A stretch of 64,000 nucleotides of DNA. Origin: Nymphaea colorata. Its lineage: Eukaryota; Streptophyta; Magnoliopsida; Nymphaeales; Nymphaeaceae. This document shows positions 21,701-32,908 of the stretch, in pieces. The DNA lies in the NCBI RefSeq assembly GCF_008831285.2, contig NC_045146.1:13407289-13471288 (forward strand), written 5' to 3'. Below the pieces are notes generated by a model. That model ran no database searches, was not told the DNA's origin, and saw nothing but the letters and a program-made list of their open reading frames with translations. How positions within the stretch are numbered: the first letter of the stretch is position 1; every line of letters begins with the position of its first letter. The translations under genes were made by a program, and so were the position numbers.

Positions 21701-24191
21701 TGCATGATATCCATGACCTTGACTGTGATGGAGAAAAAATAGATTTCCATTCTTGGACTGCTTGTGTGCCCCTGCCCACAACACTAATTTTATTTTTCTT
21801 TTCATGTTAGTTGTTAAGGTACCCACAAAAGGCTTATCACTGGTGCTACGTTCTTCAAAATCTCATTTTTATTATCTGGTTTTTTGTCTTGGCAACTGAT
21901 TCATCCTAAACTACAACCTGTTTGTGCTATGCCAGATGAACTTAGTGTGATCTCAGTCATTGCCCTATGTAATAAATTTTGCTGCGAATGAATTGAATTA
22001 ACAATCACCATTGAGATATTTATCTTTTCATTAAGTTTGTCACTGGACCAGCATTCTACTTTTGACTTCTTAACTGGAGAATCAGAATCCTCAGTAGGTA
22101 CCAATTAGCTGAGTTCGAGGTATGTTTCCTAGTGTCTCAACTTTGAAATCACCTTTGCAAGATTTATGTATACCTAATAGTTTGTTCTGGTTTTCAGCTT
22201 TGTGTTCTTGGCAACCTTTGCCCTGAAACGGTAGAGGAAGCTATAGCAATGGTCCCTTCAATCAAGGTTGGAATCCTTCCTTGTTTAAGTTAAAATGTAT
22301 GTTCTATTTTGCTTTTATAGTATGGTTTTATGTCATCCGACAGTTTACTGGATCAATGAGGTGATTTAGCTCCTCATTTTAGGCTTTTTAGTTACCCAGA
22401 AATATGTGAGATGTTCCCTTTTTCTTTCTAATATTGTTCTGTTTGCATTTTTCTTCTAGCTGTAGCCTGTAGTGCTGTGGCATTGCAGTAGTTTGATATA
22501 AGAAAAATGACACTATCTGAATATTGTTGGCATCTGAATGCTTTTGTGGGTTGTTTGCTGAGAATCCAAGTATGCTTCAGCATTCATGCTAGCTTATGGG
22601 ACTTTAAAGACTCGGTAAAATGATGGATTTTGGAATTTTCTTGAACTGGAACCTGATCTTACATCTAAAGATGGACTCCTCCTCTATAGGTCTAGAGGTA
22701 CCTAGAGTTTACACCTTTCAATTTGACGATTTATTCCTAAGATATCTCCAAAAAAACAACAATACATTTACTATTTATTCCTTGTATCTCCGCAAAACAA
22801 CACTAATACATTCAGAAGTTTTGTCTCATTCCCCTTTGCTATGGGGCATGGATAAAACCAATCTCCTGCTGAAAATGGAGGAACTCAATACCTGTAGTTT
22901 TATCTGAAATGACAGCTTAGGGTCAGATGTCTCTATTTCCTTGAAGCTTCTCTGTGGTCATGGTTTCTTGTTGTGATACTTGAGAGAGTTTTGTGAGAAT
23001 ACATGTGAAAGCATGGAAAGCTACATACCTGAATGATGAGATCTTCGTCCTTGGGGGACATGTATTGAACTAAGGATGCGTAGACAGATTACTGAAGAAA
23101 TCTAAATAACCATGGCTAATCTGCCAACTCCATATTTTATTATTTTTACCTCAAAGGCTCAAAGTGTTATAAAGCATGTTTGTTAGTAAACACATAAAAG
23201 CAAACACATTTCTGAGGTCTGAGTGAAAATGCCTGAAAGTTTGATCACCATAAAATCTTTTTGTCTGTCTCTATGAGTTCTTATGGACGTTCACATGGTG
23301 TCAACAGTTACCGGTATTAGTCCTGACTCCTGAGCCTCAACCTTTATACGTATTCAACATAGTCAAAAAATCTGCAAATCGACCTTTCTTTTTGTGCATG
23401 TCTGAAGATAAACAGCTATAAAATTGATGAAAATATTCTGATTCAAACCTTGTAAAATCCTATGGCATGATGAAGTGAGATGGTTAAATATTTGATTCTG
23501 ATGGAATCAAATATGTGGATCATGTCCATGCGATACACTAACAAAAACAGGTATGTGTGTGCGCGTGTGTTTTGGAGGTGAGGTCATCAATCAGTATCCT
23601 GTATCATGAGAGTAGAAGTAGAGTGAAGTATTAGCATATATCCCTATATTTGATTGTTTAATGAACTGTGAAAATATAGCTAAGTCAATATGAAGACACG
23701 TGTTTTTTTATGGGATTGCCATGCTAAACCATGAGAATGTGAGAAGTATATTTAAACATGGAAAAGGTGAACTTAGATCTACATCTGGGGCAAGCTTTCT
23801 TCCAGTATACTAAATTAAATTAGTAGATGTCTGTCAGGTGTGGATATATGTGATTGACTGGTACCAGTGTCTGGATGAAACGGGTTCCTGTAAATGTGGC
23901 CAAACTATCCTGGATCAGCGATCTAAATTTCTAAGCTGTTGTATAATGAAACTTCTCTACACCGATTGCAACATACCATTCAACCTTTGTTTGTTTTTGT
24001 CATTCATATTATCTAGTGCTCGTGATTAAGATATCATGCCATATTTCTGATGAGTTTGTGAAGGTAGCTTCCCTTGACCTCACTTGTTCTTGGTTTCTCA
24101 TGTTTAATTGCAGACAAAGGGTCGAACTCATGATGATGATGCAATTGAGAAGATGTTGAATGATCTTGCTTTGATCAAGAAATTTGAATGA
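18794..24191 (+). CDS. NRPB4: RNA polymerase II subunit RPB4 (NRPB4), six coding exons
   Basis: RPB4 pairs with RPB7 to form the stalk of nuclear RNA polymerase II, which contacts nascent RNA and supports initiation. Coding exons: 18794-18842, 20539-20647, 20778-20855, 22086-22119, 22198-22266 and 24114-24191. All introns start GT and end AG, and the joined frame is continuous. The product is 138 residues, the same length I recall for the Arabidopsis protein. It starts MSGEEEENAAELKIG, has the FLKAKCLMNCEVALIL segment, then KSLQYVKRFSRYRNPDAV, then the HRDC-like FELCVLGNLCPETVEEA core, and ends in KMLNDLALIKKFE. Exon 4 is only 34 bases and would be missed by a simple open-frame scan. It supplies the ILSRYQLAEFE link, and its AG acceptor at 22084-22085 is the only one that keeps the frame. 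NRPB4 fits better than the Pol IV/V paralogue, which has a longer N-terminus. Confidence 0.95.
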
Positions 24192-25933
24192 TGGCTGAAA
24201 TCCTGATCCGAAAGTGGGACGTTTCCATCCTGTGCTTCCAAAATGATACCTTGCTAGTGGTGCAATAGCTGTAGTGTAAATGCTATATCCTCTAAGGTTT
24301 TCTAAAAGTGAACGTATTTTAGAAGGATTAATGTACCAGTGAACACCCTTTGTATCTCAAGGTGATGATTTCAGGGAATTTCTGGGTCTCAACCTCAAGT
24401 TTGCGTGATTTCTGAAGCCCTCCACATTGTTTTGTTCTGAAAATTTGAGAACGGCTACCTTTCTCAGTTGGTTAAAAATAGGTGAATTAACTTATTTAGT
24501 TATGAAGATGCAAATTAGTCTCGTTTCCATTTATGGCTAAGTAGGGCATCGAGCTTTCTGGACCTGCTGCACTTGTTGATGCAGGAAATGGAACCTCGCT
24601 ATAAGAAGTTGTGTTATCCTCTTTTATCCACCAGGAAAAATTTACTTGGTCATTCAGCCTTGTGAGAAAGTCAAGGATGTAAACTTTGAGTTTTGAGTTC
24701 TGGTAAAGAAAAGTCCCTCTCTCCCTGCTTCGGCAAAGGTGTGTTGTTTTACAAATGACGAATGCTTGAATTTCAGGGGACCATGTTGCTTTCTTTGTGT
24801 GGTCGCCCAAGATTGTGTTGCAGTAAAAAAATAAACAGTCGAAGTGTGTTCCCTGTTCAAGATCGGAAGTCGAGTTGATCAACTGAAGCCAACTTTCATT
24901 CTTATATCGATGGCTGTTTTGCGAATCAAGGGTGCTCCAACTCTGCCTACTGAAATCATTTCATAAGATGCCTTTCTAGGCTGTCTGAAAATTAGCTTAG
25001 CAGTTGCTGTAATGGGGCATGGGGAACATGGGATATTCAAGAAGAAATCAGAAAGGTGCTCTTCTTGTGCGGACAGTTCTTGTTTCAAAGGTCCCTTGAG
25101 AAGGAGACTAAAGTAATGCTCAAACCATGATTAATTTGCATGTGAGGTAGAGGAAATATGTGCAGCTCTAGAAGGATCAAAGTGACACCTTCAAAAAGTT
25201 CGGCAGAATAGCCATCCGATGTAGGAAAGGGCGTAAGATTTCTGTGGTTCAGCCTCTCTGTCCATTTCCTCTAGTAACTCCAGAAATCAACTAAGGATAA
25301 ACCTATCAACTGGAGCCCTTCTTAATCCCAGATCAAGCCTGCAGCCAAACATCCTTGTCATAAGCTAAGGGCTTGCTTGCCATAAGCTAAGGTCTTTGAC
25401 TGTTTTCCTTTAGAACAAACTGGCAGTGGCCAGCCAAACTCCATCACCATCCGAAAAAGAAAAATAAACATTTGAAATTCAAGTAACCCGCTTGGTTATA
25501 GGACAGGAGATGGTGTTGGTGGGTTATAGGACCAAACCATTGAAGTCTGAAGCTTCAATGACCTCACTTTCCATTTTTCCAGCCACCGATCGACCAGAAC
25601 TGGGGATCCCTCTGTCCGGTGACGAAGATGAGAGAAATAGCAAGCTAGGCTTTCTTAGTTCTTTCTGACGGAAATTAAATTTATTGGCACCAATGCAACC
25701 CAAACTGCAAGTCTAAACGAACAAATTCGCCAAAAAACCAAGATTAAGATAAACCTGGTTGGAATTGATTAGCAAGTTTTGCTTAACCACCACGGGTCTG
25801 GTCCTTCTTTGCCGATCCATTCACAACAATCTTCTCCGCTCCCTCCTTAGCCTCACTGCCTCGCTGGGGCGCTGTGTTCTTCCACACCACCACCCACCCC
25901 GCCCTCTCTCCCTCTCTCTCTCTCTGAGGGGAG
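24192..25933. other. Spacer between NRPB4 and the YceD-like gene
   Basis: NRPB4 3'UTR, then sequence without a supported gene. Minus-strand open frames at 24496-24882 and 24879-25088 show no family features. A short (TC)n run at about 25905-25926 lies just before the next ATG and probably belongs to its leader. Confidence 0.55.
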
Positions 25934-28921
25934 ATGGCTCTATTCTCCCCATCCATACTTCCTCTTTTCTTCCTCAATTCCGACTGCACACATAGTCTTT
26001 TGAAATCGACTAAAGCCCACCTGCACGGTACCTCCATCATTTGCAGGGGCTCCCTTCCCCCGTGTTCGAGGCCCCAACCGTCTTTGGTCATGCCTCTTGT
26101 AGCCCCCTCGCGGAACCCTTTTTGTTCCTCCCACTCGTCGTCCTCATGTTCATCGTCTTCTTCTACGTCCTCCTCTTTCTTGGTAGAGGAATTCGACTTC
26201 GATTCCGAAACGGAAGCAGAGCTACCAGACAGCGGGATTGACGTGGAGGGATCGCTGTGGGAGGGGGCAGTTGTGTACCGGAGGGACCCTTCCGTCACCC
26301 ATCTGGAGTACTGCACCACGCTGGAGAGGCTGGGGCTTGGCAGGTACTCTAGTGACGCCTCCCGGTCTAAGGCGTCGTCCATGGGCATCAGGGTCACGAG
26401 GGCCGTCAAGGAGTTCACAGACGGCACTGCCGTCCAGGTTTCCGTAGACGTCTCCCGGAGTGAAAAGAAGAAGGGAAAGCTCCGGCTTGACGGCATTGTC
26501 CGCACCGTCATCGCTCTCCCCTGCAACAGGTTCGCTTCTATGGTTTAGTTTTTCCTTTTTCTATCCTCTAACTGCTGCATTACGAGTAGAGATCAGGCTG
26601 CCACCCTTTTCATATTACTAAGTCGCCTATCGACAACATCATGTCATCTAGTTCTGAGTGCGTATGAGTACTGTCATCAGTACAGCATTCTCACAGAACC
26701 AGATGTGTGGTTCAAGTTGCTGGTCGACACATACAGGTAGTGGCCAGATGTCAATTGCTGTATACAGGCTTGGAAGTTTGTTTCTTTTCAAATTTTACTT
26801 GGATTTTCTTCATGCTTTTGAAGTTTAAATGCGTACACATAGAAGGTATTTGTTCATCATGTTGATTGCATTTGCACCGGCACTTGTGTTGACTGCGTTG
26901 CGTATTCTTTAGCGGTTCTCGCTAGCTTGACACATAATTTCTTTCATCATTTTCCATCTTCTAGCTTAGAACGGCTCTAAATTGGCTGGAGATTTCTGTA
27001 GCTGTAAATTAGCTGAATGAGCTTGAGTTGTATGCTGATTGTTTGGGCTTTCTTAGTTTTCAGCTTTGTCGAGAGCTTTTATGGTCTTCTCTAGTCCTAA
27101 CGAATTGCTAAACTCTGAAAAATTTATGGCGCGGGTAGGGCGTGAACGAGCATCGGGAATAGAGAACTTGAGGCAATGGTAGGTCGTCAAGTTTGACGAT
27201 GGCGATATTGTGCTGGCCTATTCATGCTGGTATTAGGGATAGATTCTCACTCACAAGTAGCCATTTTGGTTGACACACGCACACATACACAAGAGAGAGA
27301 GGGCATCGCTAGCTTTGGTGGTCACGTAGGGTGCGTGGAATCTGATTGTCAATAGTTTGCTGATGTTAAGGTTTCCTTACCAAGGCCTACCCTTATCAAA
27401 CTAAGGGTCTAAGGTTGGACCTGAGATTTACGCTTATGATCCACACTTACTGCTTTAAATTGTCAAAGGGCCTATCCTAACACCAGAAGGAGAAGTTCCT
27501 TGACTTGAATCCATAGATCTGAAAAATCTTAGGGTCTTCAAAGCAGCTGAGATCTGAGGCAATAAAAAATGTCCTCATGAATTTTGGTCTTTTTTTATTA
27601 AAGGAAATAGTATTGACCCACAAACTTTGTATCTCCTTGTCAGGCAAGATGATCGGGAACAGATGAGTGGGAAATTGCTTTGAGAACTTTCAAATGGCAC
27701 CTAAAGTTCGTAATCCATCACAAAATCAATTTGGAAAAGCTATGAGTTTCTTTTGTTTAACGAATGGGAAAAATAAAAATAGTATAGCCATCAAGCTTGA
27801 TGTGCATTGAAGAACTAAATAGTTCCATTTTAAGAGTACATAACATTAGTTATTTAAGATGGACTCAGAGGCTCGGTTCAGATTTAGATTGAGGAGTTAA
27901 TACAAATTTTGGTTTATCTAGTGCTAGTTAACTGATCTAGGTATGTTGATAGAGAGTTGGCTCATCTGTTTCATTTTCCAAAATTGCTGACATTTGGTCT
28001 TCTTCAATCCAAGTTATTTGTAGCCTGAAGTTGATGGTTACCAGTCTATCCCACAAAACAGAAGGGAAAGGGCAAGCTTGCTGGTCAGGGGCCATGTAAT
28101 AAGACTATATTCGTTTTGATGAATTAAAAGTTAGGTTGGGGATAATAGTTGTCGCTGTTCATCTGCAAGGTTTCATGCCTAATCTCATTTAATCATTTAA
28201 TGGACTTCCCTCACCTTGAGCCTAGCTGTCATTTATAGAGCATTTTAGAGTTTCTTTTGGCATAACACTGGATCTAGCAAGCAGTGTTGGGATCTTCTGT
28301 GCTTCTGTATAACGTGCTCCTCATGTTGAGCATACCAAGGTTACTGAACATTTTGTGAGATTCATTTCGCTTCCTACAAAATCATCCTCTGCATAGAGCA
28401 ATTTGCAGACAGACAGTCGTGCTTGCATTTAGCAGATATTATTTCAAATTTTTTACAGTTTTACTTGACCTTACATGAAATTGGCTAATATTTTCTTTTT
28501 GTTTTTTTTTTATCAAAGATGTGCTGAACCTGCCGCTGAGTGCATATTTTCAAACTTCTCACTTTCTCTGACAGAAGAGCCCATACAAGAGCACGAGCCA
28601 AACAACTGGTTGATTATTGGACAGGGTAATTCCAAGACGTTTGATGGCAATGGTGAAGACGATGAGGAAGATGCTTTTGACTTGGATGACGTGCTTCACT
28701 TTCCTGTGGAAGATAGCGAAATTGATATATCCAAACAAATTAGAGATACAATTCATGTAGAGATTAAAATTACTGCTTTATGTGATCCTTCTTGTAAAGG
28801 GTTGTGCCTCAAGTGCGGCACAAACCTAAACAGGAGTACTTGCTCCTGTGGTGCACAGGGCGGGCAGGAATCTGGTCCCCTTAGGGATTTGAGAAGTAGG
28901 GTTGAAAATCAACAAGGGTAG
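25934..28921 (+). CDS. YceD/DUF177 protein, probably plastid (23S rRNA accumulation)
   Basis: Member of the YceD (DUF177) family. In plants a plastid member is needed for 23S rRNA processing and accumulation; in bacteria yceD sits beside the L32 gene. Exon 1 is 25934-26529 and exon 2 is 28519-28921, giving 332 residues. The intron 26530-28518 splits an Arg codon inside the C197-N-R-C200 motif, so the family's first cysteine pair exists only after splicing. The N-terminus (about 1-85) is Ser/Thr-rich, poor in acidic residues and ends in a long serine run, as in a plastid transit peptide. The C-terminus has CDPSCKGLCLKCGTNL (C287, C291, C295, C298) plus C307 and C309, then the usual GPL-LR tail. 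An acidic Asp/Glu insertion lies at about 243-256. The start is the first ATG giving a transit-peptide-like end. Family is firm; DUF177A versus a paralogue is not settled. Confidence 0.9.
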
Positions 28922-29369
28922 CTGGTTATTGTATTGTTGCTGCTTTTCCTTTACATTTTACTGCTATATGAGAGTCGGGATCTTTTGTATCTTTTAAACA
29001 ATTCTTCAGCAAAGGAATTCAATGTTCATATTAATGGGCCCTGAGTTCCTTTTCAGTTTTGTGGTTCCTGTTCTGACAAGAGTTCAGTATATCAATTCTT
29101 TGAGCATTCTGGATTTACGTGAGGTATGTACGTGTTATGTGGTATGTGACAAAATTTATCAATCATATACTGAGGCTAGTCCCTCGCCTTCAGGGCTTAT
29201 GTCTATTTTGGTTTACACAGGAGGTTGTTGCCCAAGAAGTAGAAACAAGTGGCCGGCCTCCAACCAGCTGTGGTCGGCCGGCTCCTTCCAGCTGCTAGCC
29301 CAACCATGGCAAAACCCTTTCGGCAGAAGCAAAAAAAAGATGAAGGAAATTAGGGAAACACTACTTTGC

Positions 29370-29413
29370 ACCAAAGTTTCTAATCGGATAAACCAAAGTT
29401 TCTAATCGGATAA
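29370..29413. repeat. Two exact 22-base tandem units
   Basis: ACCAAAGTTTCTAATCGGATA is repeated at 29370 and 29392 without a mismatch, which suggests a recent slip. Confidence 0.9.
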
Positions 29414-30515
29414 TCATTGATTATTTTTGCCTATTAGGAGAAAAACATTTTGCAATGATTCAAGGGGTGTCTGATTTTGGTGTCAATAGAGAAAAGAACT
29501 CCTCAGGACACCCTATTCTTTCTCGGTTCACCAGGAAAGCGCCTTAGGGCTTGTCATGTACCAAGGTACATGCATCTCAATGCTGAAATTACATTTTTGC
29601 TTTTACGTATTTAATATTTTTTTGTCAACATGTATGAAGTAATTATGGGAGTTCATTGCAATTTAATTGTTTTGACATGAAACAAGGAGGCAATGTCAGT
29701 AAAATATTCACTAGTTTCTCGTAACCAAACTTGCTCGCTAAAATTAATGAAGGTGGGTTGCAGCTTATAAATTTATATTTCAATGTTGTAAAAGGCTTGT
29801 GAAAGTGCATGTTAGACTATCAGTCGGTTTGACGTATACGCCGTATTGTAAATGTAGCGCAGTGCATCGTAAAAATAATTTTTAATTCAAAAAAATAAAA
29901 AATTAGAAAAAATGAGAAAAATCAGGAAAAATGTATGCCATATAAAAAACTCATCACATGTAATATGTAATGAACATTCTTGAGTCACCATTCATAAGCT
30001 ATAATATATCATAACAGATTTAAAAATGAGAAATCATAGATTCAGAACAACATAATAAACATCCATCACAAGTTTAAAGCATTTTAGAATATATACAAGT
30101 TCGTAATAGATAATTGTTTGCTACCAAGTACTAAATATCATGATTATCATCATCATTTTCATCTTTATTTTCTTAGTCAATTGTTTCAATACCTTTAAAT
30201 AGAATGTCCTCACCAATATATAGCCAATTTTTGTAAAAAACTATAAACGTCTCCCTTTACAACTCTTAAGATGTTTAGAAAGAGAGAAGAACTGTTTAAA
30301 AAAAGAAAAAGCACGGAAAAGAGGGGTTTCAAACCCCTTTTTTCATTTTGTCCTCATATGGTATGATACACGGTTTATCGCTCATGATACTGCCCTCGTA
30401 TCATATGATATGATTGTATATATGCTTACGATACACAAGTGTATTGTATAGGTTTTAAAAACTTATACGATATGTACAAAAGATAAGATTGGTATTTATA
30501 GCGAAAAGGATTCGC

Positions 30516-31002
30516 ATTAATGGTGGGCAATGAACTCGGTACCCAATGGGTAGTTGGGTACCTGGTCCACGATGGGTCTGACTTGGGCTGGCTAATTTTG
30601 GCTGGTCCAAAAACTTGCTGGCTTGGACTGGCCCGAATTGGGAATTGGGCATTGACGGCCCAACCGAGCCCGATATATGTATTTAAAAATCATTTCTCTA
30701 TTTTTTTATTTGATTTTGAATTTCTCTTTCTCTCTCTCTTAAAAACTTTTCTTGTGCCACTTATGGCTTTCTTAAAAAACACTTAATACATGAATGGCTT
30801 TCTTAAAAAACACTTAATACATGAATGTGTCCTTGTGAGACATTAAAAAATGAAATGTTAAGAGTTTCAAATAATGATAAATAATGATAGACATTGAACC
30901 GTGTACCCTGCCGGCTTAAGCTGCCGCCAAAGACTTTGGGCCAACCCGAGCACAACTTTGCCGAGCCTTGTGCTGGCCCAACCGGATGCCCGGCCTTAAT
31001 TG
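30516..31002. mobile_element. GC-rich inverted-repeat element (non-autonomous, family uncertain)
   Basis: The left end reads ATTAATGGTGGGCAATG and the right end, reverse-complemented, reads ATTAAGGCCGGGCATCC. For about 100 bases inward both ends are rich in GGGTTGGGC/GGCCCAAC-type words, while the middle is AT-rich. GC-rich inverted ends round an AT-rich core are typical of degenerate non-autonomous DNA transposons in plants. There is no transposase frame. Exact ends and target duplication are unproven. Confidence 0.4.
30763..30824. repeat. Two exact 31-base tandem units
   Basis: Adjacent identical copies beginning ATGGCTTTCTTAAAAAACAC at 30763 and 30794, inside the GC-rich-ended element. 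Confidence 0.9.
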
Positions 31003-31356
31003 AAATAGGAAAAGGAGGATGAGCGTTATAAAAGCTGGTAGCAAAGCTGATTTAATTCATAGTTGATACATGTGTCGTATCATTTTCATGATCTTTTATG
31101 TCTTTTGATTTCTTAAATAAATGATAATACTTTCTGTTGAGTTTAAAACCTTTTCTGCAGAATTTAATTTTTTTTTTAATCAGCACCCCCACAGATTCAA
31201 CTCAAAATCTGTTTTTTATGATACAAGGCATGGAGATCGTCGTACAAATTGTCATGGTTTTATGCTAATAAGCATCACCATTTGCGCTATAAAAGTTAGA
31301 AACTTGTGCAGAAAGACTTTGAAATGTGAAAAAGGAATAGGAGCTGAAATCAACAG

Positions 31357-31358
<2 letters not shown>

Positions 31359-31408
<50 letters not shown>
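31359..31408. repeat. (GA)n microsatellite, 25 repeats
   Basis: Pure GA dinucleotides, about 70 bases upstream of the SINE-like copy. Confidence 0.95.
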
Positions 31409-31413
<5 letters not shown>

Positions 31414-31479
31414 ATTGACGCTCCCAATGGGCGATACTACCGTATCAATCCCTTGACAATATGAGCAGATGAAAACTTG

Positions 31480-31633
31480 AGGGGGTTGGCGCAGTGGAAG
31501 GGGTTCTAGCTACCATATGGGTGGCCGGAGTTTAATTGTCACATAGACCACCACCTCTAGTAAAAGCTAAAACTGAGAGTGCCTTTTAGAAGCAAGGAGT
31601 ACCTCCTGAAGTTAGGGCAGACCAACAAGGGGT
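31480..31633 (+). mobile_element. tRNA-derived SINE-like copy
   Basis: The head resembles a tRNA-type Pol III promoter. TGGCGCAGTGG at 31487-31497 matches the A-box (TRGYNNARNNG). About 30 bases on, GGAGTTTAATTGTC at about 31527-31540 is a decayed B-box (GGTTCGANTCC). The spacing is right for a tRNA gene, but a tRNA cloverleaf is not preserved. A non-coding body of about 90 bases follows. The 3' end and any A/T tail or target duplication are unclear. Confidence 0.5.
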
Positions 31634-32541
31634 GTTTGTTTCCTTCATATTTGAAATTCATGAATCGGATATAGCATGCTTTTACTGATGAATCCAAAGA
31701 TTTAACTATCAAAAGATCCATAGTTAAATTCAAGGTTCATCAAACTAGACCTGAGATCCATTCTTGAAATCCTTGTTTGGTCATTTTGTATAGCGTAACT
31801 ATCGGATTTAAGATTGCGGAGGAAGGGCCTGATTCTGAATCTATTGTTTTCAAATCCGGAAGATTTTAAATAAAAGGACAATCAAATGCTCCATAGGTTT
31901 CCTCACCGTTGTTCCAATGAAAATTTAAGACAGGATTTCTCATAAGCTTTTCCTTTCCTTAAACCAAGTTGCATATTACCAATTAAAAAACAAAAGGTAT
32001 GCAATAAATGTCAAAGATATGTAACTATTTATTTTGATGATTGGATAGAAACAAAAGTATAGGAACCAACAACGGATCAGAAAGTGTCAAAACGGTTCAA
32101 AACAAAAAAGGCCAAGCAGTAATGTCGATGCGATTCGAGGACGATAAAAATACCCATATGGAATAACGTCCTCTTTTCCAAAATGAAAAGCAACTCTTCA
32201 TTCTTATGACGAGGCATCTAGTTAGTAACAAACAAAAACCGACTCACCAGCAATTGAATCACCTAAATGTATAGGTTCACAAGTACGTGTACCAATAATT
32301 TTCGGCACAAATTACATCGATTGTGCCAACATCAAAAGGAAACGAAGGCTCCATCCAACAATTCCAGTAACCGGTATTCAGTATCCAGCTGGAGAGGAGT
32401 AAACAGCCATCCAACAATGCATATACCTATAATATGCACAAAACACTCCAAAAACCTCTTATCAAAAAGAATAATCTCAACTTTGAATCCAGTTCAACTC
32501 TTCCATCTTTAATCACTGGATGGCGGCTGTAGTGCAGTCTG

Positions 32542-32566
32542 ACACACACACACACACACACACACA
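32542..32566. repeat. (AC)n microsatellite
   Basis: About twelve AC dinucleotides in the probable 3' flank of the CCCH gene. Confidence 0.9.
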
Positions 32567-32908
32567 AAAGAACCAGTACACAATACACTTGAAGATTCAA
32601 ATAATGCCCATAAAATTTGATTTATGATGCATATATTATGGTCAGAGATAATTCTTTAAATATCAGATTTGCCATGTAATACAATAAAAATTTCCAAGGA
32701 AACATGTCAAACAGTTGTGCAATTGAAGCAACTTGTTCGCTTGCCTCTCTGATTGCGCCGCAAGCCTCCGAGCAGTTACGATACAAGAAACACCTCTTCT
32801 GCCATACATATATCACTAAAAACTCTCCACATTAAGAAACTGCTGTGGACATTCCAACACAAACACATCGAAGCTCCTGGGTTATGCAACTTTGCCATAT
32901 CAATTAGC

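Larger units (their letters stand above)
28922..32908. other. Convergent spacer with transposon relics
   Basis: This 4 kb separates the plus-strand and minus-strand halves of the window; genes on both sides point into it. It contains a 22-base tandem repeat, an AT-rich stretch at 29.8-30.5 kb with repeated GATACG/ATCATATGATATGAT words, a GC-rich inverted-repeat element, a (GA)25 tract and a SINE-like copy, each listed separately. The last few hundred bases are probably the CCCH gene's 3'UTR. No gene is supported. Confidence 0.6.

Noticed and set aside
25783-26526. 247-codon minus-strand frame
   Set aside because: Antisense shadow of the YceD-like exon 1; repetitive Glu/Asp comes from the serine codons of the transit peptide.
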